A stretch of DNA of 64,000 bases. It comes from Ogataea parapolymorpha DL-1. Taxonomy: Eukaryota; Ascomycota; Pichiomycetes; Pichiales; Pichiaceae. Position numbers and translations under genes: made by a program. A model generated the notes under the pieces. It did not search any database. It worked only from the letters and a program-made list of their open reading frames with translations, and was not told the DNA's origin. The stretch lies in NCBI RefSeq assembly GCF_000187245.1, contig NC_027865.1, positions 620,001 through 684,000 of the forward strand, written 5' to 3'. Of this stretch, positions 9,048 through 18,446 are shown piece after piece (position 1 is the stretch's first letter; every line of letters begins with the position of its first letter).

Positions 9048-10700
9048 CTATTCGTCATATGACGACCGTGAGCGTATGCGGGCAGCCTTTTTCACGCCAG
9101 CAAGCACCAAACAAGCGAGACAGCACAAACAAGAAAGGAATTGCGCGAATCGGATGGCACGCTCGTAACTGCCCTGAACAACACTGCGGACTTGTGGCTC
9201 CAGATGCTGGATCTGCGAGATGTCTTTGGAAACTGTTCTGATGATCGTACTAATCTGGTGCTCGGAGAGTCCCGGCACCCGATGGAGGCTTGACAGACAT
9301 CTGCGTGCGAAAACACGCTTGATGATGGCGGCGGACCCGGTGACACCCCACACCGAGCCCATGCTGCGGAACAGATACGCGGTGGACGTGGCTATTGCCT
9401 GTTTGTCTCTGTCAAAATTGTAAATGAACGAAAAGAGCGACGTGGGGAAGGCCAATCCTTGCCCCACGTTGGCTGGGATCAAGCAGAGACCTGTCACCCA
9501 CTGGTTGACGCCCTTGTGAATAAATAATGTGACGAAATTTCCAAAAAGCATGAGTGTGCAACCGGCAACGACGAGAGAAAAAAGACTGTATTTTTTGCGG
9601 CTCATCAAAACGCCTGCAATGAGGCCACCAACAGGCGTAAAGAGTGCCGGAATCGTGAGTCGCAAGCCCGCCTGGGAGGCCGTGTCGCCCAAGACTATTT
9701 GGAAGAGCAACGGCAGGACAAATAAATACGCGTAGCTGGAAATTCCGAGAAACACGCCTATTCCCAAAATGATGTAGCTGAACGAGGAATGGAGCAGGGC
9801 AGGAGGGATGATGGGTATAGCAGAAGTTCTCAGCTCAATAAGTGCAAAATGAAAGAGAAGTCCTATGCTCAAGACAAGCATAAGTAGCAGCCTGTAATCA
9901 GACCAGTTCAACTCGTTTCCGCCGAGAGAAAGCACAACCATCTGGAAAGCCAGCGACAGCACAAGCGCCGTGGCGCCCTTGATGTCGATTTTGTCAAACA
10001 TGTGGACAGAAACGTGCACATGGGGCGGTTTGGGGTTGTGAATATAGAAGTATCCAATAACGAGGCCAGCCAGAGCGACGGGAACCTGCGCGAGAAAACA
10101 CCATCTCCAGCCGAGCGTGTCTGCTATAACACCGCCCAGAGAGGCGCCGCAGATGCTTCCAAATCCCAGCAGCAGGTTTTGGAAGGCCTGCCAGCTCCCT
10201 CGTTTTTCTGGAGCCACGAGATCTGAGTTGACGATGGTTGCCAACGTGATGAGGCCGCCTCCACCTATGCCTGTCACGGCACGCATGGCGTCCAAAACAA
10301 AGATGTTGGACGAGATGCCGCATCCAAGACAGCCCAGAATGAAAAAGCTTGTGGCTCCGATCACACACACTCGCCGTCCAAGGACATCGGAGAAAGACCC
10401 ATACAAAGGCTGAAAAGCAGTGCTGGTGATGAGGTAGGACGACGTGATCCACGACGCAGTGTTGGCCGCTTTGAACTCGTTGCCGATGGTGGTGTATGTG
10501 GATGCCGTCACCGTCCCGTCGAAACCTGCAAGAAAGACGTTTGCAAGCAGAGAGCACTCGATCCAGAAGAAATTTGGGGGCAGAGCTGGAGAAACAGACA
10601 GAACGGTCTCCTCGTCGTCAGACTTGGTAGCACCGTACGTGATCTGGGACTCAACTGCGCTTTCCGAATCTAGCGACTGTTGTTCACGAGAAGAAGACAT
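9048..10700 (-). CDS. 14-helix MFS transporter, DHA2/Vba type
   Basis: 550 residues with about 14 hydrophobic helices after a soluble N-terminus of roughly 45 residues that contains a YGA motif. MFS motif A is clear after helix 2 (GSFSDVLGRRVCV), followed by AMRAVTGIGGGGLITLA and a LGWRWCFLAQVP segment, typical of the 14-spanner DHA2 family. In S. cerevisiae this branch includes the vacuolar basic amino-acid transporters Vba1-3 and drug exporters such as Azr1. Membrane location (vacuole or plasma membrane) and substrate cannot be decided. It sits beside two amino-acid permeases, which weakly favours an amino-acid role. The C-terminus is short and polar. Confidence 0.78.
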   Translation of the reverse strand: MSSSREQQSLDSESAVESQITYGATKSDDEETVLSVSPALPPNFFWIECSLLANVFLAGFDGTVTASTYTTIGNEFKAANTASWITSSYLITSTAFQPLYGSFSDVLGRRVCVIGATSFFILGCLGCGISSNIFVLDAMRAVTGIGGGGLITLATIVNSDLVAPEKRGSWQAFQNLLLGFGSICGASLGGVIADTLGWRWCFLAQVPVALAGLVIGYFYIHNPKPPHVHVSVHMFDKIDIKGATALVLSLAFQMVVLSLGGNELNWSDYRLLLMLVLSIGLLFHFALIELRTSAIPIIPPALLHSSFSYIILGIGVFLGISSYAYLFVLPLLFQIVLGDTASQAGLRLTIPALFTPVGGLIAGVLMSRKKYSLFSLVVAGCTLMLFGNFVTLFIHKGVNQWVTGLCLIPANVGQGLAFPTSLFSFIYNFDRDKQAIATSTAYLFRSMGSVWGVTGSAAIIKRVFARRCLSSLHRVPGLSEHQISTIIRTVSKDISQIQHLEPQVRSVVQGSYERAIRFAQFLSCLCCLACLVLAGVKKAARIRSRSSYDE

Positions 10701-10847
10701 CGAAGATCTTTAATTATTCAAAAAAAGAGTGGCTTTACGCACAGCTGCAAAACGTGTAATTGGATGGCTGCGGCGATGCGGCAGGAAAAAAAAAATCTCG
10801 GTGATGTTGAAAATAATACTTAATATTACGGCATTTATTTGGTGGCA

Positions 10848-12470
10848 TCAGACCCATTCTCCAAAAAAGAGCTTGAGTTTCTGTTTTTTCGTAAGAGGGT
10901 TCAATTGCCTCTCCTTCTGGACCCGTCTCAGCTCCTCCTCAAGCTCGTATCTCCGGCCTGTTTCGAAATCCATTTCTTCGTATCTGACCCATTTGGTCTT
11001 CTTCCAAATCTTGTAGCCAAAGAAAAAGAACGCCGACAACGGCAGCATGATGTAAGCGTCAATAAACGACGAGTGGTCAAACGGCTTCAAATACATCCAG
11101 CCCTGGATCAAGGCCAAAAACAGACTCATCACGATACAGAATATCGGAGTGTAAGGATACCAAAGACATTTGAACGGCAGCTCCTGTACGCTGTGGCCTG
11201 CCCGAATCCAGCCTTTTCTGAACCTGATCTGTGCAATGGCGATTGATGACCACACAAAAAAGATAGACACTCCAGAAACGTTGACAAAGTAGGTGTAGAC
11301 GGTTCTGGAGCTGCTTCCAACTTGAAGCAGACTGAGGAAACCAAAAAGATTAAATGTGATGGCTGCAACGTATGGCACACCACGTCTGTTGACTTTGCTG
11401 AAAAAGCGCGGGAATGGCGTCATGTGTTCATTCGCCATGTTCACAATGGTTCTTGTTCCAATGTAGAGCGCAGAGTTGATTGCACTGAACGATATCACCA
11501 CCACAAATAAGTTCACCAGATGGTGCGCGTTGTGCCAGCCAGCATTGTACAGAGCCACGTAGATCGGTGACTTCAGAGAGCTCACACCATTTGACAGCTG
11601 CGGCGAGTTGTACGGGACAGTAATACCATAGGACAACGAGATGCACACGTATATGTACATGATTCGGATCAGAGTCTGTCTCACGGCAATAGGAATGGCT
11701 CTGATGGGGTTTTTAGTCTCCGCTGCATTCAACGACATTAGCTCAATGCCGACATATGCTGTCGACGAGTTGACAATGGCACTGGCCAAAGATTTGATGG
11801 CCGACTGGCCAGCCCACGGAGTGTTAAAATTTCTGAAACCAAACGCCGGTGTTCCTTTCACTCCACCACACATGTACACGATGGTGAACACGTAAAATGC
11901 CGATAAGCCAAGCAATTTGATAATAGACAGCCAGTACTCCGCCTCACCATACCCTTCAACGCCCAAGAACTGCGCACATAGGAAGAAAGCCCAGAATATC
12001 AAAAAGTATCCCCAAGTCGGCACCTGGGGAGCCCAGAAGTTCATCGTCGACGAAAGAGTGATGTACTCGGCCATCAAAACACAGATCCAGACAATCAGAT
12101 AATTGTAGGAAGCCATGGCAGCAAACGCCTCGTCGACAAACCTCGTGATGTGGTTACTAAAGCCATTAGTGGCAGAGAACAGAGAGTTGAGCTCTCCGAT
12201 AGACTGCATTAGCGAGAAAGCCACGATTCCAACGACGGTATAATCTATAATCAGAGCGGCAGGGCCATCCTTGTGTAAATAGACACCCAGTCCAACGATC
12301 GAACCTGGTCCAATAATTCCTCCGAGAGCCATAAGTGTGACATGTCTGGTTTTCAGACCTCTCTTGAGCCCAGAGTGCGGGTCGAACCTCTGGTCAAAAG
12401 TGTCCGAGCCGGATTCCCGATCCAGCTGCTCGGAACTGATCGAAACTTGGTTGGTCAGCTCTTTATTCAT
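10848..12470 (-). CDS. Amino-acid permease (APC superfamily), tandem copy A
   Basis: 540 residues with 12 predicted membrane helices and hydrophilic ends, the usual design of fungal plasma-membrane amino-acid permeases. The first helix is preceded by LKRGLKTRHVTLMALGG, the family signature, but continues IIGPGSIVGLG where most fungal permeases have TIGTGLF-like sequence. The C-terminal tail (YEEMDFETGRRYELEEELRR) is charged and may hold endocytosis signals. The neighbour at 12783-14408 is a close paralogue in the same orientation, so this is a tandem duplication. GATAAG-type sites lie upstream. Substrate is not assigned: several amino acids are possible. Confidence 0.85.
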   Translation of the reverse strand: MNKELTNQVSISSEQLDRESGSDTFDQRFDPHSGLKRGLKTRHVTLMALGGIIGPGSIVGLGVYLHKDGPAALIIDYTVVGIVAFSLMQSIGELNSLFSATNGFSNHITRFVDEAFAAMASYNYLIVWICVLMAEYITLSSTMNFWAPQVPTWGYFLIFWAFFLCAQFLGVEGYGEAEYWLSIIKLLGLSAFYVFTIVYMCGGVKGTPAFGFRNFNTPWAGQSAIKSLASAIVNSSTAYVGIELMSLNAAETKNPIRAIPIAVRQTLIRIMYIYVCISLSYGITVPYNSPQLSNGVSSLKSPIYVALYNAGWHNAHHLVNLFVVVISFSAINSALYIGTRTIVNMANEHMTPFPRFFSKVNRRGVPYVAAITFNLFGFLSLLQVGSSSRTVYTYFVNVSGVSIFFVWSSIAIAQIRFRKGWIRAGHSVQELPFKCLWYPYTPIFCIVMSLFLALIQGWMYLKPFDHSSFIDAYIMLPLSAFFFFGYKIWKKTKWVRYEEMDFETGRRYELEEELRRVQKERQLNPLTKKQKLKLFFGEWV

Positions 12471-12782
12471 AATAAAGCAAGGCCAACACTTTCAGTCGAA
12501 TCTGTCATAAATTTGTTCCTGCTTTGCGTGCTATGCATGAATTTTTTTTTTTTCGCTACCGCCACACATGACAAAGTCACGGGATATAAAGCCATTTTTT
12601 GATTTTTAGCTCGATACAAATAGCAGAGCAGGTACAAAGGAATGTTGGAAGGGAGTAAACGGCACGTTTCTACTACACTTTAATTCCTGCCAGCAGCACT
12701 TCTCTTATCATTGCTCGCATCGGCTTATTATCAGCCCAAAACCTGATATTGTAGTTGAATAGACAACATAGCCATAGTGAAG
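12471..12782 (-). promoter_or_regulatory. Promoter of permease copy A and 3' flank of copy B
   Basis: 312 bp. A GATAAG (CTTATC on the plus strand) lies at 12704-12709 and a TGATAA-like site at 12728-12732, about 235-260 bp upstream of the permease start. A T-run occurs at about 12542-12553 and a GATATAAAG stretch near 12582. GATAAG is the known binding core of yeast nitrogen-responsive GATA factors (Gln3, Gat1 and repressors); use here is inferred. Confidence 0.5.
12704..12709 (-). promoter_or_regulatory. GATAAG site, permease copy A promoter
   Basis: GATAAG read on the coding strand, about 235 bp upstream of the copy A start. A TGATAA-like core lies 20 bp further upstream. Confidence 0.4.
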
Positions 12783-14408
12783 TCAGATCCACTCCGAGAA
12801 AAATTCCTTGACTTTCTGCTTGCGAGTGAGCGGGTTCAGTTGTCTCTCCAGCTTGAGCTGTCTCAATTCTTCTTCAAGGTCATACCTGCGTCCAGTCTCA
12901 AAATCCATCTCTTCGTACTTCACCCATTTCGTTTTCTTCCACAGCTTGTAGCCAAAGTAGAAAATTGCAGAGAGCGGGAACATAATGTAAGCGTCGACAA
13001 ACCACGAATGGTCAAATGGCTTCAAGTACATCCATCCTTGGATCAGGGCTAAGAAAAGACACATGAATATGCAGAGCGCAGGAGTGAATGGGTACCACAG
13101 ACATTGGTACGGCAAGTCCGAGACTTTGCGACCGCTCCGGACCCAGCCAATCCTAAATCTGATCTGTGCAAAACAAATAGCGGACCAGACAAAGAAACTA
13201 GACACGCCGGAAACACTCACAAAATAACTGTAGGCTGTCTTCGAGCCACTTCCAACAGATAACAGACCCAGGAACCCGAAGATGTTAAAGGTGATGGTAG
13301 CCACGTACGGCACTCCATGGCGGTTGACTCTGCTGAAGAATTTGGGAAACGGTATCATGTTCTCATTTGCCATGTTCACGATGGTTCTGGAGCCAATATA
13401 AATAGCAGAGTTGATAGCACTTAGAGCGACAATCACAACAAAAAGGTTCACCAGATGGTGCGCGTTGTGCCATCCTGCGTTGTAAAGGGCCACGTAGATT
13501 GGCGAACGGAGAGAAGTCACTGTGCTGGAGAATTGGGGTGAATCGTAAGGAACAGCAATACCGTACGACAAAGCAAGACCCAAAAAGATGTAGATGATCC
13601 TGATCAGGGTCTGTCTCACGGCGATTGGGATGGCCCTAATCGGGTTTTTCGTTTCAGCGGCATTCAACGACATAAGCTCAACACCCACATACGCAGTGGA
13701 GCAATTGACAATGGCACTTGCAAGAGACTTCATTGCGGATTGGTCTGCCCATGGAGTCTTGAAGTTCCTAAATCCAAATGCAGGGGTACCTTTGACTCCT
13801 CCGCTCATGTAGACAATAGTGAAAATGTAGAACGCGGTAAGCCCGAGAAGCTTGATAATGGCCAGCCAGTACTCTGCTTCTCCGTAGCCTGCAACACCTA
13901 AAAATTGGATGGACAAGAAAAACACCCAGAAGATAAGGAAGAATCCCCAGAGCGGCACTGCAGGGGCCCAAAAGTTGAGAGTAGACGACAGCGAAATGTA
14001 CTCAGACATGAGAACAGCAATCCAAACCACCAGATAGTTATACGAGGTCATTGCCGAGAAGGCCTCGTCAACAAATCTTGTAATGTGATTGGAGAACCCG
14101 TTTGTAGAAGGGAACAACGAGTTTAGCTCCCCGATTGACTGCATAAGCGTGAAAGCCACCAGCCCCACTATACTGTAGTCAACCACAAGAGCAGCTGGAC
14201 CATCCTTATGAAGATACACTCCCAAACCAACGATGGATCCGGGGCCGATAATGCCTCCTAAAGCCATCAGAGTCACATGTCTTGTTTTGAGACCTCTTTT
14301 CAGTCCCGAATTTGGGTCGAATCCCAGCTTCTGACCTGAAGAAGATCCGGACTCTTGGTCGAGCTGTATAGCATCAACAGTAACCTGACTTTTGAGCTCT
14401 TTACTCAT
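12783..14408 (-). CDS. Amino-acid permease (APC superfamily), tandem copy B
   Basis: 541 residues, 12 predicted helices, nearly colinear with the copy at 10848-12470 and highly similar through most helices. Shared stretches include GLKTRHVTLMALGG, LNAAETKNPIRAIPIAVRQT, LYNAGWHNAHHLVNLFVV and GWMYLKPFDHS. It has the same unusual IIGPGSIVGLGVYLHKDGPAAL in helix 1. Differences concentrate in the N-terminal 30 residues and at scattered positions in the helices and the C-terminal tail (EELRQLKLERQLNPLTRKQ), so the copies could differ in substrate or regulation. Both genes read the same way, as expected for unequal exchange. The substrate cannot be read from sequence. Confidence 0.85.
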   Translation of the reverse strand: MSKELKSQVTVDAIQLDQESGSSSGQKLGFDPNSGLKRGLKTRHVTLMALGGIIGPGSIVGLGVYLHKDGPAALVVDYSIVGLVAFTLMQSIGELNSLFPSTNGFSNHITRFVDEAFSAMTSYNYLVVWIAVLMSEYISLSSTLNFWAPAVPLWGFFLIFWVFFLSIQFLGVAGYGEAEYWLAIIKLLGLTAFYIFTIVYMSGGVKGTPAFGFRNFKTPWADQSAMKSLASAIVNCSTAYVGVELMSLNAAETKNPIRAIPIAVRQTLIRIIYIFLGLALSYGIAVPYDSPQFSSTVTSLRSPIYVALYNAGWHNAHHLVNLFVVIVALSAINSAIYIGSRTIVNMANENMIPFPKFFSRVNRHGVPYVATITFNIFGFLGLLSVGSGSKTAYSYFVSVSGVSSFFVWSAICFAQIRFRIGWVRSGRKVSDLPYQCLWYPFTPALCIFMCLFLALIQGWMYLKPFDHSWFVDAYIMFPLSAIFYFGYKLWKKTKWVKYEEMDFETGRRYDLEEELRQLKLERQLNPLTRKQKVKEFFSEWI

Positions 14409-14504
14409 TGAAAGAAAAAGCTTATTAGATGTCGCTCAAAATTTGGTCGATGAAATCTGTATTTCAACAGATAATGCCTTACGAAGCGGTTGCATGCAAT
14501 CTTG

Positions 14505-14510
14505 CTTATC
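14505..14510 (-). promoter_or_regulatory. GATAAG site, permease copy B promoter
   Basis: GATAAG read on the coding strand, about 97 bp upstream of the start codon. One of three GATA cores clustered in this promoter. Confidence 0.45.
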
Positions 14511-14576
14511 ACAGGGTCGCAGACATAATAAAAAGGGGAGGCATAAAATTCTATTGTTTGCAACCCTGAAGATTTT

Positions 14577-14582
14577 CTTATC
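14577..14582 (-). promoter_or_regulatory. Second GATAAG site, permease copy B promoter
   Basis: GATAAG read on the coding strand, about 170 bp upstream of the start codon and 72 bp from the first site. Paired GATAAG sites are typical of nitrogen-catabolite-controlled yeast promoters. Confidence 0.45.
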
Positions 14583-15074
14583 TTGAATCGATTCCTGAAT
14601 TTGGTAAGGGTATGCGCGGAATTAAATACCGCATTGACAGCCAAGATGATAGGCTGGCGGACTTCCTGCTCTTGGCAGCTGCCTAGAAGTGTGTCTGGGC
14701 GGGTTTATTGGTATTCTTGGCCAATCTTATGTGAAATAAATGGCTTAATTCGGGCTCCTATGAGAAAGGTTGTGGAAACATGGCAGACACAAATAACCAG
14801 ATGAAGCTATATTGGAACCTTGACTAATCTAATAAAGGGTATTGAGGCTCTGATCAGCTAATTGTATTAAAGCAATCTGGATCCATTTTGTATTGCATGG
14901 TAAATTTTAGCATTATGCAAGGAAAATAGCGATCTGGGAAAATAGATGTCGGAAAAATGATTTTGTAGATTGCGTTGGGTATTCAAGAAATGAGAGGCAG
15001 AATATCAAGCAATGGAAAGCAGCTAGGACAGTGCCACCGTACGTGCTGCCCAAGTTATGAAAGCAACGTTGCCA

Positions 15075-15860
15075 TCAATTGGCCTTCTTTTCGTGTCTTC
15101 TAGCATGCGAGAGCGCATTTCCGTCGTTTTTGCGTGGATTCTTTTTACCCTTGTACGGTAGCACAAGCGAGCACTGTGTGCACTGGGCAAATGTCATGGC
15201 AACGTAGGGGCAATTTTTTGGAGCCACACCCTTGAACACAGCAGAGTCTGTAACCACGGGCAGGTCCTGCTCTACTTTGTACTGGTAATGAACCAGCCTG
15301 TATTTATTTTCGCGAACCAGCTTTGATAGCCACATGTCGTTGAAATAGAAGAAGGGATCGTTCTGCGTTAGCGGCCGGTTATGAAGTCGGGTGAAAACTT
15401 CGTTCTCTTCTACCAACAGCGACTGAACCTGCTCCTGGCTTAACGAGTGATTGGACCCACAAAGAACTTCTACTGGGGCTTCTTGTTGCATCGCGTCCAA
15501 TTGTACCACTGGGTCAGGAATAGCGGGCTCTGGCTGAACGTGAGTGGACAGTAGCTCCCCTTTTGCCAACTCCTCGCGTTTTTCTGATTGCTCTGTCTTC
15601 TGTCTCTTCCTCGGCACCATCTGCTCATGCAATTGTCCCAGAAACTCGTTCACGTGCTCTGCCACCTCCTGTGCCTCGTCCATGTTGGATACATGGCTGT
15701 AGTAGATATGTTGCCCCTTGTTGTCGTTTGAGAAATGGACGTCGTTGAGCGTTGCACCATGGAAGCAATTGAAGACGTACACGTTTGTTCTTCCGCAAAC
15801 ATGCTGTGTCTCCTGGTTGACCGACTTTTCCTGTGCTGGGTCTCTATTCATTATAATCAA
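15075..15860 (-). CDS. Hypothetical protein with C-terminal C2H2-like motif
   Basis: 261 residues, not recognised. The start could be Met1 or Met4 (15860 or 15851). The middle is Glu/Gln-rich with a basic KRQK patch near residue 85. The C-terminal 40 residues hold C227-x2-C230, a 21-residue basic spacer, then H252-x3-H256, a C2H2 arrangement with a longer than classic spacer, as in BED-type fingers. The preceding region (about 155-225, with FFYFNDMWLSKLVRENKYRLVHYQYKV) looks folded. A nuclear or nucleic-acid-binding role is a guess from the motif and basic content. Shares a 140 bp divergent promoter with the peptidase gene. Confidence 0.65.
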   Translation of the reverse strand: MIIMNRDPAQEKSVNQETQHVCGRTNVYVFNCFHGATLNDVHFSNDNKGQHIYYSHVSNMDEAQEVAEHVNEFLGQLHEQMVPRKRQKTEQSEKREELAKGELLSTHVQPEPAIPDPVVQLDAMQQEAPVEVLCGSNHSLSQEQVQSLLVEENEVFTRLHNRPLTQNDPFFYFNDMWLSKLVRENKYRLVHYQYKVEQDLPVVTDSAVFKGVAPKNCPYVAMTFAQCTQCSLVLPYKGKKNPRKNDGNALSHARRHEKKAN

Positions 15861-16000
15861 GTTATATTATATTTCTCCCCTTTATTTTATATTTTATTTC
15901 CCTCCCCCAGATCCCTTTTTCCAAGCCCAAAAAGTGGCTGGTGGCAGACTCAGCAACCTTAAATAGGAATATTTCCTCTTAGGTTAAATTTAGAACAGAC

Positions 16001-18409
16001 ATGACAGAGGAAAAGAACTGGGCGGCCGAACCGATCCTCAGGCCAAGCGGAGGGCCCCGGAGGTTCTGGAATACCTTCCTGCTTCTTCTGGTGGTCCTGG
16101 TGTACTGTTCTTCTGTTCTGATTGGCCAAATTAACCAGCTTTACGCCAACCACAAAGAAACTGGCGTTGCAAGACAAAGACCGCTTGTACCTGTTTTTCC
16201 AGACGGAAAGCTGCCTCTCACTTTGGCAGCCACACGGAACGGGACGTTTACGCCCGAAAGAAAAAGTCTACAGTGGCTCAGGACCGACTCTTCGGCATTC
16301 AACGACTCTGGAGAGTACATCGTTATAGACGGCGCCGACTACGTTCTTAAGTCGCTGACGGACAAGAGAGAGCGCATACTTTTTTCCGGAACGGTTGTGG
16401 ACTACAAGGACTCCACGTTTAAGATTGAGGACATTGTTTTCAGCGACAACTTGAAACACGCCCTGGTTATTTGTGATAAGGTCCATAACTGGAGACATTC
16501 CTTCTTCGCTACATATTTTGTGCTCGAAGTGGACTCCAAGAAAATTAGTCCGCTGTATAACGGCACTTCGCTTGTGTCGCTGGCGAAATGGTCGCCAGAC
16601 TCGTCCAGCATCGCCTTCATCGTGGACAATAACGTCTATGTGAAGAACCTGGCCTCCAACGAGGTGCGCCAGGTCACATTTGAGGGCGGCACAGAGATTT
16701 TCTACGGTAAGCCTGACTGGGTTTACGAGGAAGAGGTGTTTGAGGGTGATACGGCCATGTGGTGGTCTCCAAACTCCGAATATTTGACAATTTTGCGCTT
16801 CAACGACACGCTCGTGCCAACTTTCCCTATCCCGTACTTTGTGCAGCACAAGGACGACGTGTACCCGGAATTGCGCGAGCTCAAGTACCCAAAAGCAGGG
16901 TATCCGAATCCCCAGGTGGATTTTGTTGTGTACGACAACAAGAACGACAAGCTGGCGTCACTGGACCCATCTGACGCTTTCTACAACGACAAGGATGTTT
17001 CTAACGATGAGAGACTGATCACGGAAGTCAAATGGGTTGGCGATTCCAATTTCCTGCTAAAAATCACCAATAGAGAATCAGACATTCTTAAAATCTTCAT
17101 CGTGGACGCTTCAGCGATGGAGTCGCGGCTCAAACGCTCAGATTACGGCTCAAATGCAAACTCGTGGTTTGAGATCAGCCACAACCTGCTGTATGTGCCG
17201 AAGTCGGACTCTCGACCGCACGACGGCTACATCGATATCGTCGACGTGGACGGATACGATCATTTGGCATACTTCTCTCCGCCAGACACAGAGAACCCGC
17301 TTATTCTCACGTCGGGCGAGTGGGAGGTGGTGGACGGCGCCGCCGCTTTTGACGCCGTCCTGAATAAGGTGTACTTCATATCCACCGAGAAGTCGTCTGT
17401 TGAGAGACATCTATACTCGATCGACCTGGACGGCTCCAATAAAACCAGCATCACAGACGTCAGCCAGGAAGCATGGTACTCGGTGTCATTTTCCGCCGGC
17501 TCGCGGTTCCTGCTGCTCAACTACAACGGACCGGACATTCCGCACCAGGAATTGCTTGATTTGCATCTAAACACGAGAGAAACGCTCACTTCCAACGATA
17601 AGCTCGCAGAAACGCTTCAAAAATATGCTCTGCCTGAAGACAGGTATGGCGAGATCGACGTTGGGGCTGGCAAGCCGCTCAACTTCCACGAGACGCTGCC
17701 TGTGAACTTTGATGCCTCAAAGAAGTACCCGCTGCTATTTTTCGTGTACGGGGGGCCAGGTTCGCAGCTGGTGCAGAAACAATATTCCTTGGCAGCCTCT
17801 GTGTTCTCCTCGGTCGTTGCCGCGCAACTGGATGCCGTAGTGGTGACTGTTGACGGCAGAGGAACGGGCTTCAAGGGAAAGGCATTTAGAAACATCGTAC
17901 GCGATAAACTCGGACACTACGAGGTGATCGACCAGATCGCCGCAGCCAAGCACTGGACCGCAAAACCGTACATTGACGAGCAACGAACGGCCATCTGGGG
18001 ATGGTCATACGGCGGCTACATGACGCTCAAGACGCTGGAGGCCGATCAGGGCAGGACGTTCAAATACGGCATGTCTGTGGCTCCAGTCACCAATTGGCTG
18101 CTTTACGACTCGATCTACACAGAGAGATACATGCACATGCCGCAACAGAATGCAGGATATTACAACTCGTCGGTGCACGAGGTTGCAAACTTCGCCAGCG
18201 TGGAGCGGTTCCTGCTGATGCACGGAACAGGCGACGACAACGTCCATTTCCAGAACTCGCTAAAGTTCCTGGACATGCTGGACCTCCAGGGTCTGGAGAA
18301 CTACGATGTACACGTTTTTCCAGACAGCGACCACTCCATTCGCTACCATAACGCAAACACGATTGTTTACGATAAACTGTTGGCCTGGCTGAGGCAGAAT
18401 TGGTCATGA
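16001..18409 (+). CDS. DAP2: Dipeptidyl aminopeptidase, type II membrane protein (Dap2/Ste13 family)
   Basis: 802 residues: a short cytoplasmic N-terminus of about 22 residues, one membrane anchor (WNTFLLLLVVLVYCSSVLIG), a luminal beta-propeller domain, and a C-terminal alpha/beta-hydrolase domain (S9B). The catalytic triad is present: S669 in GWSYGG, D745 in GTGDDNVHFQ and H778 in DSDHSIRYH. Such enzymes remove X-Pro or X-Ala dipeptides. In S. cerevisiae, Dap2 works in the vacuole and Ste13 in the late Golgi, where it trims alpha-factor precursor. The very short cytoplasmic tail resembles Dap2 more than Ste13, but if this species has a single copy it may cover both roles. Confidence 0.88.
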   Translation: MTEEKNWAAEPILRPSGGPRRFWNTFLLLLVVLVYCSSVLIGQINQLYANHKETGVARQRPLVPVFPDGKLPLTLAATRNGTFTPERKSLQWLRTDSSAFNDSGEYIVIDGADYVLKSLTDKRERILFSGTVVDYKDSTFKIEDIVFSDNLKHALVICDKVHNWRHSFFATYFVLEVDSKKISPLYNGTSLVSLAKWSPDSSSIAFIVDNNVYVKNLASNEVRQVTFEGGTEIFYGKPDWVYEEEVFEGDTAMWWSPNSEYLTILRFNDTLVPTFPIPYFVQHKDDVYPELRELKYPKAGYPNPQVDFVVYDNKNDKLASLDPSDAFYNDKDVSNDERLITEVKWVGDSNFLLKITNRESDILKIFIVDASAMESRLKRSDYGSNANSWFEISHNLLYVPKSDSRPHDGYIDIVDVDGYDHLAYFSPPDTENPLILTSGEWEVVDGAAAFDAVLNKVYFISTEKSSVERHLYSIDLDGSNKTSITDVSQEAWYSVSFSAGSRFLLLNYNGPDIPHQELLDLHLNTRETLTSNDKLAETLQKYALPEDRYGEIDVGAGKPLNFHETLPVNFDASKKYPLLFFVYGGPGSQLVQKQYSLAASVFSSVVAAQLDAVVVTVDGRGTGFKGKAFRNIVRDKLGHYEVIDQIAAAKHWTAKPYIDEQRTAIWGWSYGGYMTLKTLEADQGRTFKYGMSVAPVTNWLLYDSIYTERYMHMPQQNAGYYNSSVHEVANFASVERFLLMHGTGDDNVHFQNSLKFLDMLDLQGLENYDVHVFPDSDHSIRYHNANTIVYDKLLAWLRQNWS

Positions 18410-18446
18410 CGGATGCGAATTGTATACTGTACTATAGGAACGATAT

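Larger units (their letters stand above)
14409..15074. promoter_or_regulatory. Long upstream region of permease copy B
   Basis: 666 bp without a convincing gene. The proximal part has GATAAG on the minus strand at 14505-14510 and 14577-14582, and GATAA on the plus strand at 14470-14474, i.e. three GATA cores within 175 bp of the permease start. The distal part (about 14650-15070) is AT-rich, contains no tRNA-like A/B boxes I can find, and includes the 3' flank of the next gene. Only nitrogen-type regulation is suggested. Confidence 0.5.
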
